A stretch of DNA of 64,000 bases. Origin: Ophiosphaerella korrae (taxonomy: Eukaryota; Ascomycota; Dothideomycetes; Pleosporales; Phaeosphaeriaceae). The stretch lies in NCBI GenBank assembly GCA_028456385.1, contig JALNQF010000022.1:248001-312000 (forward strand), written 5' to 3'. This document shows positions 22,935 to 33,741 of this stretch, piece after piece (the first letter of the stretch is position 1; every line of letters starts with the position of its first letter). Below the pieces are notes generated by a model. The model saw only the letters and a list, made by a program, of their open reading frames with translations. It did not search any database and was not told the DNA's origin. The translations under genes were made by a program, and so were the position numbers.

Positions 22935-25900
22935 ATGCCAGTGCTCTCTGCTTTGCGGGATGGCGCTGTTGTGGCTGTCTACTTCCAACGTAGCGCAATG
23001 GATTTTGTTGTTCGTTCCCTCGCCGTGAGTGCGCAGACGGGATTTGGATACGCGACAGCGAACGCGTCCAGTGTGAAAAACTGGAATTCCACTCAGGCTG
23101 CTCCGAGTCCGACTTCCTTCACACTAGCAACCGCGGCGCATACCACCCCAGCTCCCCAGTTAGGTAATGCAACACAAACTGTGAGCGGATTCAATTCAAG
23201 CGCTATTTTGAATGTTACAAGGACAGCTGGTGAAGGAACATAAACAAATTCACGTTAATGTATGCTAACACTGCTAGATCTAAACAATGCAACCGAATGC
23301 CTTCTGGAGTATTGGGCGGAGAGTCATAGGCAGACAAGTTGGTTCGATGCACACCATACAACATACACCTTCACATCAACGTATCAAGTGGCCTATACAA
23401 CAGGTATTCCCCAAACGCCGCTTGGTAATATTAGCTATACCAGACTTTGCGATGGCCTGCCGCGTTTCACAGACCCGGCAGATGAAGCAAAGGTGGTGAT
23501 AACTCTGCCAACTCCTACCACCTCGACCTACTTACGAACGTTTTGGACTGTCGATCCGATTGGAACCGAGAAGAATCCATACACAAATTTCCCTAACTGC
23601 CCAATCAATAAGGGGGAAGAATGTAGCAATCTGTGGAAGATATTTGCATCCTCGCTCCATAGCACCCTATCAGCCTGGTCTTCTACTAACGTGCTAACAA
23701 TTTCCGTTGCACCAACGCCGACATCAATAACCGTGAATGGAGAGGCAACTCCTTTGACAGCGGCTCCGGGCCAGCTTCCAGCGCTTCCGATCCGTGGTAA
23801 TATGTATACTGCAGGGGCTGATGGCATTTGGAGCATCGATGATGCCTACAATTTCATTGGAGAGACTTTTATCACCCCTGGACAACAAGTAACCTTCACC
23901 TGGGACGCTGGTAGTTTACCAAAGCCATTTGGCCCTAGCAACCAGAATTGCTCACGGCCCAGTGGCACGATAGATCAACCAGCATGCAGCACAACAGCAG
24001 CATGTACTATTACGGCAAACAGTGTCGATCTCATGTTCTTCCCGCCACCAACTACGACTAGAGATCTATGCGCAAATACAAGTCCAGGTTTCAACAAGTA
24101 CTCACAAAGCATCTACTCCCATCCTCATAAGAGTGTTGTCGTTAACAGTACTACTTTCTGGATGGACAAAGCCTATGTTCGCTACAATACTGTTTCAGCA
24201 TACAAACGATGCACCGCTGATAATGGTTTGGAAATTCTCAGGACAGAGGTGGGCGGCATTTATTCTAATACCATAGTGGAAGTAGAGTCTAGAGATCTTT
24301 CTACAATATGCGGCTGGCAAATGAATCCAACTCGACCATACGGGTTAGTGATAGGAGCGACTCCAGTTCCGATGAACTTTGACGACTTCAATGGGCCAGT
24401 TCCTGAGAGTGCTTACCAATGTCTCCAAGGCTGCGGGATGCGTGGTGGTTGTACATCTATCTTACAAGATAGCTACAATCCAAACCTTGCGGTGCCGCCA
24501 CAAGTAAGAGCTTTGGATCCGGCATGGGCAAGCTGTGTGCCATATTTTGAAGGGACCCATGATCCTCCAATAGCTCTGTCGTCAGCTGATGACTTCTTCA
24601 GCACTGCGCCCCCAAGTCAACCGTCAAGGCCTGCTCAACCACCCACCCCTGGCTTCTCGCCTTCAGCGAACCTGCCTGTCCAAACAGGCGCACCCCCAGT
24701 TCCAAACCCATCTGGTCCGTCAAATCCAGAAAACCCTCCCCAAACCCCACCAGCCAACGATAACCCAAGCAATCCTGGGCCTCAGAGACCACCTCAGAAT
24801 CCAGGAAATGGGCCTCCACCTCTGGTAACTACTTTCACAGACAGTGTTCCATTACCGACAGGCGGACCTCCACCTAATAACCCTTCGCCGCCTGATAATG
24901 GTAGTCCTTCTCGGCCTGGCGATCCACCGAACAATCTACCCAATGATCGACCTAATGGTTCACCTAACCCTCCGAGTAATCAACCGGGTAGCCAACCTGG
25001 TAACCAGCCTAATAATCAGCCTGGCAATCAACCTAATAATCAGCCTGGTAGCCAACCTAATAACCAGCCCGGTAACCAACCTGGCAGTCAACCTAACAAC
25101 CAACCGGGTAATATCATCACCACAATTGGCAACCAGCCTATTGTTGCAGACCCTTCTCGACCCGGCGTAGCCGTAATCGGTACTCCAGGTTCACCATCGG
25201 CTACAACACTCACAGCCGGTGGTCCACCCGTCGTTGTTTCGGGCACCACGCTTTCCATCTCGCCATCCGGGACAGCACTCACAATCACTGGTGTTACAAA
25301 CTTAACTCCCATAACAACGATAGATGGTCGACCTGTTTACATCGACCCGGCTAATCCTGGCCTAGTCATTGTGGGCGATCCGAGCAAGCCTTCGGCTCAA
25401 CAAACCTACGGCATTAATAGCGATGGGATCGTAGTTATCTCCGGTACGACGCTTTCCATGGGCTCTGCAGCAACCGTGGCCGCACAAAGTAGCAGAACTT
25501 CTCCACCATCAGTAAATATCAATGGTCTATTGGTCACACTTCTTCCCGACGGCTCCGTCTCTATTATCGCCGACGGTGCCACCCACACGGTGAAGCCTGA
25601 TGCACCCCAGATCTCAGTTGGTGGCCATACTGTCTACCTAGGCCCATCGGGACAGCTCGTTGTAGATGGACAGCAGTACAGGCTCGACACAAGATCCAAG
25701 CCGGACAGTGTTGTCATAATTGGACCTGATGGATCGAGAACTACCGTCTCCATGTCTCAAGCTACGGCTACGCCGAATCAGGCGCTTGCCAAGGGGCAGT
25801 CAGCGTCAACGACGCCGAAGGAAACTGGGAGTGCAAGGTCTGGTTCACGTGAGAGCTCGGGATCTATTACTGCTACAGATCCAGAGGGATCACTTGGAGC

Positions 25901-26012
25901 CAAAGCTCCAAGCCCGAGTTCAAAAGGAGGTGCAACGAGATGGAATATTGGAATGCGGGAAATGCTGTACATGGGAATGGGGCTTTCTGTAGTCCTTCTG
26001 GGTATATGTTAA
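22935..26012 (+). CDS. large Pro/Asn-rich modular surface protein with GPI-type end
   Basis: Two exons (22935-23229 and 23278-26012; 48-nt intron with TGCTAAC branch) give up to 1009 residues. A Cys-containing ectodomain with many N-glycosylation sites (about residues 95-515) is followed by a Pro-rich region (about 520-640). Within it NQPG/NQPN tetrapeptides repeat (24976-25113). Then come beta-rich modules that repeat each other, each with a xDPxxPGxxVIGxP segment and a GTTLSxS segment. The end is Ser/Thr-rich, then hydrophobic (MLYMGMGLSVVLLGIC), suiting a GPI anchor. I do not recognise a named family; adhesin or wall protein is an inference from layout. The N terminus is uncertain: no clean signal peptide opens the 22935 frame. 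An alternative start at 22960 with an extra intron (about 23023-23069) would give a hydrophobic start (MALLWLSTS ... ILLFVPSP). Confidence 0.75.
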
Positions 26013-26242
26013 TGATATTCACGATCATGGGTACTGAAGTAGTCATGTTTGCTATAGATGTATAGATATTAGACTACTAAGTATAACACAATTTAGCAAA
26101 AGTGTGTAATATCTTTATGCAATAAGGGAGTGATGACAGCGGTTAGCACAAAGAGGCAATGACTCATACAGCCGTACAATATTTGCACGACTACACACCA
26201 GACTTTCACACGAGATTCTTAAACATCCAAGTTTCAGACCGC

Positions 26243-26864
26243 ATGGCTCGTACCGCACTCTTCGTAATCGATATCCAAGCCAACCTAGCGCAAAATCCAA
26301 AGACCGAGATCCCACACGCCAAACGGATCAGGGAGGCAGGACACGCGATCTTGGTCAATGCTCGCGCAAAAATCGATAGAGCGAAGATAAACAGACAACG
26401 ACCCGATTTAGACATTGTTATCGTACAGCATGAGGAAGAGCCTGAATCTGGTCCTCTTGTAAGAGGAAGTAAGCCATGGGAACTTGTTTTCAGCCCACGA
26501 AAAGGCGATGGTGCAGAGCGTCTCATTTCGAAAAACGTTCGTGAGTTACCCATGGGTTTTCTAAGAGTATTTCTGTCTTGTCGGTCTAATAGCCGTTCTA
26601 GGCGATACATTTGAGTCGAACACGCAACTCGCTTCTGAGCTCAAGGTAAAGGGTATTGAGGCCATTGTAATATTCGGGATACAGAGTGAGTGTTGTGTGC
26701 TGTCGACTTGCAAGGGTGCATTGAAAGCCGGATTTAAAGTTATCCTACTCAAAGGCGCTCACTCCACCTATGACGCAAACGATAAACAGGCAAAAGTTAT
26801 CGAAACAGAGGTGGAAGAGGAGCTCAGAGGTAAGGGTGCTGAAATCACTGCTTGGGAGGAATGA
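26243..26864 (+). CDS. isochorismatase-family cysteine hydrolase
   Basis: Two exons (26243-26540 and 26602-26864; 61-nt intron, GTGAGT donor) encode 186 residues. The start MARTALFVIDIQ places the family's catalytic Asp at residue 10; an in-frame upstream Met at 26159 would add 28 residues with no family match. The nucleophile Cys is in IFGIQSECCV, and the joint KNVR-DTFESNTQL across the intron restores the conserved FxxT/SxL loop. The general base Lys is probably in the 90-100 region (RGSKPWELV/RKGDG). The family includes nicotinamidases, N-carbamoylsarcosine amidase and isochorismatase; the substrate here is not evident. The next gene converges from the other strand. Confidence 0.88.
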
Positions 26865-27029
26865 AGCCTTCAAACTAGAAAATAAAAACAAGGAGGGTTT
26901 GGGGGTATGAGACTAGAACATGAGTACGCTGACACTAACCTGCTCTATGTTAGTTAGCACGGGGGAACTATTGGCAGTAACTATGAATAAACCTACTTGA
27001 TAAAGTTCCGAAAGTCTGTAGAGTAGCTG

Positions 27030-27917
27030 TCAATTCGCTTCGTCAACTGTAGCAGGATCCGCAACACCTGCTACATAATTGCTCGCCAAACTATTATCGC
27101 TCGGCAACTTTACGCTCCATAATCCTACAGAACCATACATGACTCCATTCTGCGCCTCTCCACCCCCGTCTACAGGTCCCAAGGCAACTAGCTCGCCTCC
27201 ACTCTTCCAACACACTCCAGCCTTCACCTGCTTAACCTCCTTACAGCTCAACGTCTTACAAGGCGTGTCGCAGTCGGCATCAGCCCACATATATACCGTG
27301 ACGGTGCCCAGTCCCTCATTGCCGCGATATCTAATGCCATGGCGCCACGACCCTTTCATACCAACATTACATACACAAAACCCTCTCGTGCAATGAGCAT
27401 TTGTGCCACATCGTTTGTTCGGGCGGGCATCGCATTTGTCCAGTGGACAGGAAGACTATCCGTCATCCTCAGGAGAGACAAAGAGGCTTGTCGAGCTGCT
27501 TGTTTCGTCGTTCGTTTTGCTCCATGACGGCATCTGCGGGCGCTGGCATCTGAGGTCCTGGGGGCATTTCATGCAATCAAGATGGTGCTTTGAACAAGCT
27601 TTCCAGATGCTCGGTCCGTTATCGACTATTTGCAAGCGTCCGCTATCATTCCATGGCGATACGCCGCTGCTCAGGTAAGGAGAGTCGAGCTCGGATAAGG
27701 ACCATGGCGGTAGAAGGAATTCATTTAGTAGGTCGATCGCGATGGACAATGGATCAAATCGAAGCTCCGTTAGAGGCTCTTCTTGGGTGTTGCGTTTGTG
27801 TGGGTGCTTTCTTGGATGTCTGTGTCGGTGTTTTGTTCTGCTGAGTTTGATTGGATCTAAGCGTGCTGCGCAGGTTGTACCAGGTAGTAAAATGCGACAA
27901 GCAAGTAAGATCTTCAT
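27030..27917 (-). pseudogene. Cys-rich secreted protein gene interrupted by an in-frame TAG
   Basis: One reading frame runs from MKILLACR (27917) to a stop at 27030 but contains a TAG at 27456-27458. Before it: a possible signal peptide (to about residue 18), a His/Arg/Lys-rich basic segment, and a Cys cluster (CSKHHLDCMKCPQDLRC). After it, without any frame change, come further Cys-rich segments (SSCPLDKC, RCGTNAHCTRGFCVC) and a C-terminal domain with DCDTPCKTLSC and VGLWSVKLPSDNS. Both halves look coding, so the stop splits one protein. Explanations: a nonsense mutation (pseudogene or two truncated products), stop readthrough, or an intron. The only phase-matched donor I found with a fair sequence (GTATCG, ending at 27662) would make a 207-nt intron and delete the first Cys cluster. 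I do not recognise the family. Confidence 0.6.
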
Positions 27918-28067
27918 AACGATTGGAAAAGTGAGTGAGGTTTGGAATAGGAGACAGGAGAAGGTATGAGATAAGAGAATGAAGAGTAGGGTTATTATTT
28001 GTAGAATGCACTATGGTGCGTGACAAAACTGCATTCCTGGGCTTGACATGTTGAGCATCCTGAGCCC

Positions 28068-29003
28068 TTATCTGCCGTCGTACCCCTTCACACTATTGTC
28101 GCCACTCCCTGCAGTCTTACCACTGGCTACAGAGAGACTTTGCGCAAATGCGGCAGTTAGGCCAATTTGATCTGTCAAAATACTAATCAAATCGAATCCG
28201 CGTTCAGCGTACTCTCTAGCCTGCTCTCCACTATTAGTGTAAATCCCCACCTTTTTCCCTTCGGCATGTGCCGCATCCTTAATCTTTTCAATCGCATCCT
28301 TCAGCTCCTGGTGCATCTCGCCTAAAATAGGTCTTCCAATATTGTTTCCCAGATCAAACGGTCCAATGAGCAGGCAATCTACGCCAGGAATAGCAGCAAT
28401 CTCGCGGACGTGTTCTAGCGCGGATGCTGTCTCAATCTGCACGATTGTGACGAGGGAAGAATTTGCGTTCTGGAGGTAATAAGTCAAAGGCTCGTCATTG
28501 AAACATTGTACAGGTAGGGGTGAGCCAAAGCCGCGGTGTCCTTCGGGTGGAAACTTAGCAGATGCCACTAGACGTTTTGCATCGTCGACAGTATAGATCA
28601 GAGGAACTACGATAGCATGAGCACCAGAATCCAGGGCACGCTTGACCATCCAGGCTTCGTTTGATGCAATGCGGACAATGGGGCTCACGCCTTCTTTTGC
28701 TATGGCTACCACAGCTTCGTGCATTGCGGCGTCTGAGTGGAATTTAGAGATTTTCATTCACTATTAGTAGGACGTTGATGTACCGTCGATGTTGCCATGT
28801 TCAGTGTCAACGCATACCCAGTCGACGCCTGAGCGGGCAATCGCACGAGCGTGGTTCGTTCCTGGAAGCATCTGACCAATAAACGTAAGCTGAATGGACA
28901 AGTCATAGTAGTTGAAATGTGCCTATACCTGCCATGCTCCAAAAGTTGGGCCTCCTTTCTTGAGAGCTTTGTATACTCTGCTTGCATTTTGAAGAGTGTT
29001 CAT
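28068..29003 (-). CDS. HpcH/HpaI aldolase / citrate lyase family protein
   Basis: Three exons (29003-28929, 28871-28784, 28732-28068; introns 57 and 51 nt) encode 275 residues. The start MNTLQNASRVYKALKKGG fits the family N terminus. An in-frame Met at 29114 would add 37 basic, Ser/Arg-containing residues that could be a mitochondrial presequence, so two forms are possible. Family signatures: WVCVDTEHGNIDDAAMHE, PIVRIASNEAWMVKRALDSGAHAIVVP, the metal-binding Glu in IVQIETASALEHV and Asp in LLIGPFDLG. Class II pyruvate aldolases of this kind cleave 2-keto-4-hydroxy acids such as 2,4-dihydroxyhept-2-enedioate, releasing pyruvate; the natural substrate in fungi is unclear. Without the second intron the DDAAMHE joint is lost and a TGA appears, so that splice is firmly supported. 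Confidence 0.92.
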
Positions 29004-29343
29004 GGTGCTGATGTTGGAGAAGCGCCGGTGAGGTCTTGGTACTAGATTGGAGGCCAAACGGCAAGTTTTGGTTACTTGTTTTGAGATTATTATCTCGCGC
29101 AAAAGATGTGACATCGTCCTGTCATCGGTTCGAGGTGACTGGGAAGTACCCCTCTTAAGCTGCCCCACACCCTAACACGCTAACTGGGCCCGAAGTTTGT
29201 GCGGCTCTACTCCGGGGTGAAGCGAATGCTAATTGCCCAAGACAGCAATGACTAGCAAGTACCGCGCCGAATTGGACATGTGGAGTTTTGGAGTCTATGT
29301 CATACTATAAATTATTACGGTAAAGGTGAGAAACAGGCCGTCA

Positions 29344-29715
29344 TCAAGCTCGCTCAGCAGCATCCATCAACTTGATTACATCGTCTTCTTTGAACCGATG
29401 CATAAGCTTCAGTGAAGACGTTGTAGTTTCTGGAGAATTGGTGTTGTCGACATGGATCTAGCTGACACTTAGGTACTCGCGTGCTAGGGCCTGGGTATTT
29501 AAGCTCACCACAGGTGTGTCAAACTCATACACGCTCTTCCATTGCTCTTGGCCTGGGCCCATGACATTGATCTCTTGATAGGTAAAAGGTCTCTGTGCTC
29601 TGACATTCCGGACAACAGCTTTCGCCGCATCACAGAGCCCACATGGTGTTCGAGTGAAGAAAGTTATGCGGCAGCTGAGAAGACGAGATGATGGGCGAGG
29701 CATTTCGGAGGCCAA
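29344..29715 (-). CDS. glutaredoxin-like DUF836 protein
   Basis: Two exons (29715-29509 and 29457-29344; 51-nt intron, GTGAGC donor) give 106 residues. The thioredoxin-fold start RITFFTRTPCGLCDAAK carries a CxxC redox pair (CGLC). The cis-Pro loop follows as YEFDTPVIHV, restored across the intron. The C terminus LKLMHRFKEDDVIKLMD matches the family end. It resembles budding yeast YDR286C, a small glutaredoxin-like protein thought to be mitochondrial; its partner is not known. The gene is divergent from the CHORD gene, sharing a 238-bp promoter. Confidence 0.92.
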
Positions 29716-29953
29716 TAGTATCCAGCAATCAAGGAAATGATGAGGATAGCCACGATGCCGCCGCCATGACGAGGAAAAGGATGGCGGAGTTAAGCTTTGT
29801 CCTCTGCCGGCGCTAGCCTAGCGCGCTCTGACGTACCGTTAGTTCCAGAATATTCGGAGCCTTGGAGTACTTCTGAGGCTCACAAAAATCCAAGAAGTCG
29901 CAGTAAGCACACAGCTGACGCTCATTCTCCCCGTCGCCTTACAATTCACGGTC
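29716..29953. promoter_or_regulatory. shared divergent promoter (DUF836 / CHORD)
   Basis: The 238 bp separating two opposed start codons must hold both promoters. No clear TATA box is seen on either side. Co-regulation is an inference from spacing only. Confidence 0.5.
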
Positions 29954-31021
29954 ATGACAAAAAAATGTGTTCATAAAGGGTGTGGGAAGGTATACGAGGA
30001 CGAGGACGAGGCTTGTGTTTACCATCCCGGCCCGCCTGTCTTCCATGAGGGGCAGAAAGGTGGGTGCGCATTCTTGGGAATGAGGCTGATTTGGTCTCCC
30101 AACTAATCCATGACTACAGGCTGGAAATGTTGTAAGCCCAGAGTGCTCACATTCGACGAGTTCCTGAACATTGAGCCTTGCACCACGGGCAAACATTCCG
30201 ACATAGACGACACTCCCGCACCAGAACCCGTGCAAGCTCCGGATGTCTCCGAGGGCACCCAAGTAAACCTTGGGTCCCTACAGGAATCCCTACCTGCGCC
30301 AGCGCCCCGTCTGCCTGCCGCCCAAGCCGCACCCAAGCCCTCAGCTTCACCTGCCCCACCACCAGAGTCAGAGGACGATGATCCAGGCGTAGCGTTAAAG
30401 GAGGGAATGACTTGTAGGCGGAAAGGATGCGGAGCAACGTATAAAGGGGGTGAGAGAGAAGGAGAGCAATGCGTACATCATCCTGGTGCACCTATATTTC
30501 ACGAGGGCAGCAAAGGGTGGACCTGCTGCAAGAGGCGTGTCCTGGAATTTGATCAATTCATGAACATGGAAGGATGCAAGACCAAGGATCGGCATCTATT
30601 CGTTGGTAGTGGTAAGAATGACAAAGAGGGTGGGGAGGAGAAGCTGGAGGCTGTTCGGTAAGAACAAACTCCGTTTTGTTTCGAGCCGGGAAACTGACTT
30701 TCTATCAGACACGACTACTACCAAACTGCAGTGTCTGTAGTTGCGTCATTATACCTGAAGAAAATCGACAAATCGACTGCTGTGGTTGAGTTCCAGCCAA
30801 CACATGTAAATCTCGACCTGCGGACAACAGATAATAAACGCTACCGGACTGAGTTCCCACTCTCTGCCAGTATAAAACCAGAAGAAAGCAAGTTCAGGAT
30901 ATTGGGCACGAAACTCGAAATGACGCTTGCAAAAGCTGATGGGACGAGCTGGGCAGTTCTAAGAAGTGATGATAAACCGACTGGTGAGATGATACAAGTG
31001 GGCAGAGCAGGAAGAGCCTAA
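29954..31021 (+). CDS. CHORD-CS domain cochaperone (RAR1/CHORDC1-like)
   Basis: Three exons (29954-30059, 30120-30657, 30709-31021; introns 60 and 51 nt) encode 318 residues. CHORD I begins at Cys5 (CVHKGCGKVY ... YHPGPPVFHEGQKGWKCC ... FLNIEPCTTGKH). A Pro/Ala-rich linker follows, then CHORD II (CRRKGCGATY ... HHPGAPIFHEGSKGWTCC). Each CHORD has the Cys/His set that binds two zinc ions. A C-terminal CS (p23-like) domain runs from TAVSVVASLYLKKIDKSTAVVEF to the end. These proteins bind HSP90 and SGT1; plant RAR1 uses the same modules to stabilise NLR immune receptors, and animal CHORDC1/melusin keep the CS domain. In fungi the role is presumed HSP90 cochaperone work in the cytosol. Confidence 0.95.
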
Positions 31022-31323
31022 GTATAATGCTGCGTAGTAGTCTACGCTTGATAATAAAAGACCGAAGCCGAGGACATGTAGAGAAAATGGTAATAAGCCA
31101 TAACCCACCCATTACTAATCATGACGTGCTTCGCTACATTGCTAACTCCGCATTATCGCAATCCTACCCCAGGATTACACGACCAAGGGTTACTAAAAAA
31201 ATGCAGGGCACCAAACACTATTTCTAAGCAACATATATGAACTTCTGATTGTCGTCGAAAACAACCTCGCAAAATATCATCCTTCATCACAAAAGCTCTA
31301 TTGACACATTAACAACCATCACA

Positions 31324-32120
31324 ATGATATCGAAATTCATTGCCATTGTTGCAGGTGTCGGTTCAGGCACAGGTGCTTCCGTCGCCCGTAAATTTGCAGA
31401 GGCCTACCCAGTCGTCCTCCTTGCCCGCAAGCCGGAAAGCTACGAGTCTCTCGCCAACGAAATCAACTCGTCCGGCGGCAAAGCCTTGGGCATCAGCGCC
31501 GACGTATCTGACGCATCAAGCCTGGCCCAGGCCGTTCAGATCATCAAGAAAGAATTCGGCACCGACGTTGCTGCCGCCGCCGCCATCTTCAACGCCTCAG
31601 GCGGCTTCCTACGCAAGCCGTTTCTCGAGGTTCCACCCGAGGTCTTTGCGCAGTCGATTGGTGTCAGTGCTACAGGCGGAATCTTGTTCTCGCAGTCTGT
31701 GCTGCCATTTTTGTTGAATGGCGTCAAGCAACAGTCTGAGCATCCGCCTTCTCTCATCTTCACGGGCGCGACGGCAAGCGTGAAGAGTAATGCGCAGATG
31801 GCGAGTTTCGCGACGGGTAAGTGGGCGCTGAGGGCATTGAGTCAGTCTCTTGCTCGTGAGTTTGGGCCACAGGGTGTGCATGTTGCGCATGCGATTATCG
31901 ATGGGGTGATTGATATTCCACGGACGAGGGAGATGTACACGGGTTTCGGGCCAGAGGGGAAGCTGAGTCCTGATGGGGTAAGTCAAGTCTTCAGGTCTGA
32001 TGTCAGAATATGAGACTAATAGAGACACAGATTGCAAATGACTATTGGTGGTTGCATACGCAGCCTAGGACTAACTTTACATGGGAGATTGACCTTAGGC
32101 CTGCGGTTGAGAAATGGTAA
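31324..32120 (+). CDS. short-chain dehydrogenase with Phe in place of the catalytic Tyr
   Basis: Two exons (31324-31977 and 32031-32120; 53-nt intron) encode 247 residues. The Rossmann glycine motif is AGVGSGTGASVARKF near the N terminus, and an NASGG segment follows at about residue 96. The catalytic tetrad position reads ASFATGKWALRAL: the usual YxxxK has Phe instead of Tyr while Lys is kept. The C-terminal exon encodes NDYWWLHTQPRTNFTWEIDLRP, which is typical of a fungal and bacterial SDR subgroup that often shows this F-x-x-x-K form. Whether it is an active oxidoreductase is therefore uncertain. An in-frame upstream extension to 31249 reads through untranslated sequence and was not used. 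Confidence 0.88.
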
Positions 32121-32650
32121 CTTCTACAAGTTGTTGGTAAATGCTTCTAAGCTGAGATTTGCGAGGAATGGCGAAGGCACTGTTTATGATGTCAGGGGCA
32201 CGAGGCGCGAAGCCCATATTTGAAGTAATGGACACGTTTGGTTGATATACAGCAATATGAATAAGGAGAAATTACGTTGATGGCCATATAAACTACTATC
32301 GTACCACTACATGCAAGAGAACTCCCACCCCGCCAGACCTCAGTAGTCTATCGGACGCTCCTTGAAATTCTGGTGGAAGGGCTGCCTGCATCTTTGCACA
32401 CAAGAAGCAATTCTGCAACCATCTGAATGGTCGCAAATCAAACCATCAATGCGGATAAACTGTTATCGATGAACCATGTAGTCAAAATAGAATGAACATG
32501 CAATTTATGAGCGATGAAAGGGGCAGAGAAGAAAGAGCAAGGCCGTGTCTCAGGCAAGGCTGCCAAGTATCCAATGACGTGCCGAGTTCGCCGCGCCTTC
32601 CTCCACCGCTTCATCACCCAAAGCAGTGCCCCCCACAACCCAAAGCCACA
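32121..32650. other. intergenic, promoter of VPS25
   Basis: No gene is seen. An in-frame Met at 32492 could extend VPS25 by 53 residues, but the added sequence is Arg/Pro-rich and unlike the family. Confidence 0.5.
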
Positions 32651-33298
32651 ATGACGACCGCACCTCTCAGTAATTTCTCTACCGCATCCACGATCCCCGT
32701 CTCCAAACAATCTGCATCGGCTTCTACAGCTGCCCAGTCCGACTTCCAGTTCCCGCCCCACTACTCCTTCCCCCCATTCTTCACCCTCCAACCCACCGCC
32801 TCAACCCGCTCCTCACAGCTGTCCTCGTGGTCCGCACTAATCCAGTCCTACTGCCGTTACAATCGAATCTTCAGCCTCTCCATCATAGACGCCTTAGACA
32901 CGCCCTTATTCCACAACGCGACCCTCAGTCGCCGCCTCAGCCAACGCGATGCAAAAGTTGTGCTAACTTGGATGGCGAGCGCCGAAGGCGGCAATCGTGC
33001 CGAGTTCATGACTTCGGGCAAGAAAAGCAAGGCTGGCGATGATGAGGGTGGCAAGTGCTGGATCTATTGGCGGCGGCCCGAGGAGTGGGCTGCGGCGTTG
33101 GAGGAGTGGGTGGAGAGGACAGGGCAGAAGGGCACGGTGCTTACTTTGTATGAGATTGTGGAGGGGGATCTGTCGAGGCGCGAGGAGTTTTATGGGATGG
33201 ATATGGAGTTGTTGCAGAGGAGTCTGGCAGTTTGTGTGAAGAGAGGAAAGGCGCAGATCTTTGGAAGTGAGGGGAGTGAGGGTGTTAAGTTCTTTTGA
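32651..33298 (+). CDS. VPS25: ESCRT-II subunit Vps25
   Basis: Single exon, 215 residues from MTTAPLSNF. The Ser/Thr-rich N terminus is followed by FPPFFTLQPTASTRSSQLSSW, the hallmark PPFFTLQPN-type start of the first winged helix. It then continues with IQSYCRYNRIFSLSI and DTPLFHNATLSRRLS. The second winged helix includes CWIYWRRPEEWAAALEEWV, GTVLTLYEIVEGD and the C-terminal LAVCVKRGKAQIF. Vps25 is present twice in ESCRT-II, recruits Vps20 of ESCRT-III and is needed to sort ubiquitinated membrane proteins into multivesicular bodies. Here it has an N-terminal addition of about 35 residues relative to the usual compact form. Confidence 0.95.
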   Translation: MTTAPLSNFSTASTIPVSKQSASASTAAQSDFQFPPHYSFPPFFTLQPTASTRSSQLSSWSALIQSYCRYNRIFSLSIIDALDTPLFHNATLSRRLSQRDAKVVLTWMASAEGGNRAEFMTSGKKSKAGDDEGGKCWIYWRRPEEWAAALEEWVERTGQKGTVLTLYEIVEGDLSRREEFYGMDMELLQRSLAVCVKRGKAQIFGSEGSEGVKFF

Positions 33299-33741
33299 AG
33301 TTGGAGGGGCGATGGTGGATTTATACACTAGAATTGAGCCGAGAGCTGCTTAAAGGGTAGAGGGAGACGACTCTAGGGAGTAAGCGACAGATACTCGATA
33401 CAGGTCTGTCATCACAGCTGCCACCGGGCACAGTCGAGCGAGCTTGCATATACCTAGAGAAACCAGCATAGAGTCACGAGGAGGTTGAAGGAGCGAGGAA
33501 ATGTGCTGTTACCAACAGACGAAGATGTCGATGATTATTGCCGAAGTAACTAGTGTTGGCTGTACGTAAATACAACCGTAGCAATGCCATACACTATCTT
33601 CATGGTCTGAAAATGCCTAGTAGTTACATCAAAAACTGCATATGGTCGTCGTAGAAATACCAACCGAATGCTCAGAAGCCACCAGTGTCAAACGCCTATC
33701 GCTGCCCATCATCAACAACCATTTAGGACACAAACACTGCT
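33299..33741. other. convergent intergenic region
   Basis: The 443 bp between the ends of VPS25 (plus) and the BRCT gene (minus) shows no coding signal. Confidence 0.5.

Noticed and set aside
27456..27662. 207-nt intron that would remove the in-frame TAG
   Set aside because: Phase fits, but the donor is ordinary, the length is far above the local intron size and it would delete a Cys cluster that looks coding.
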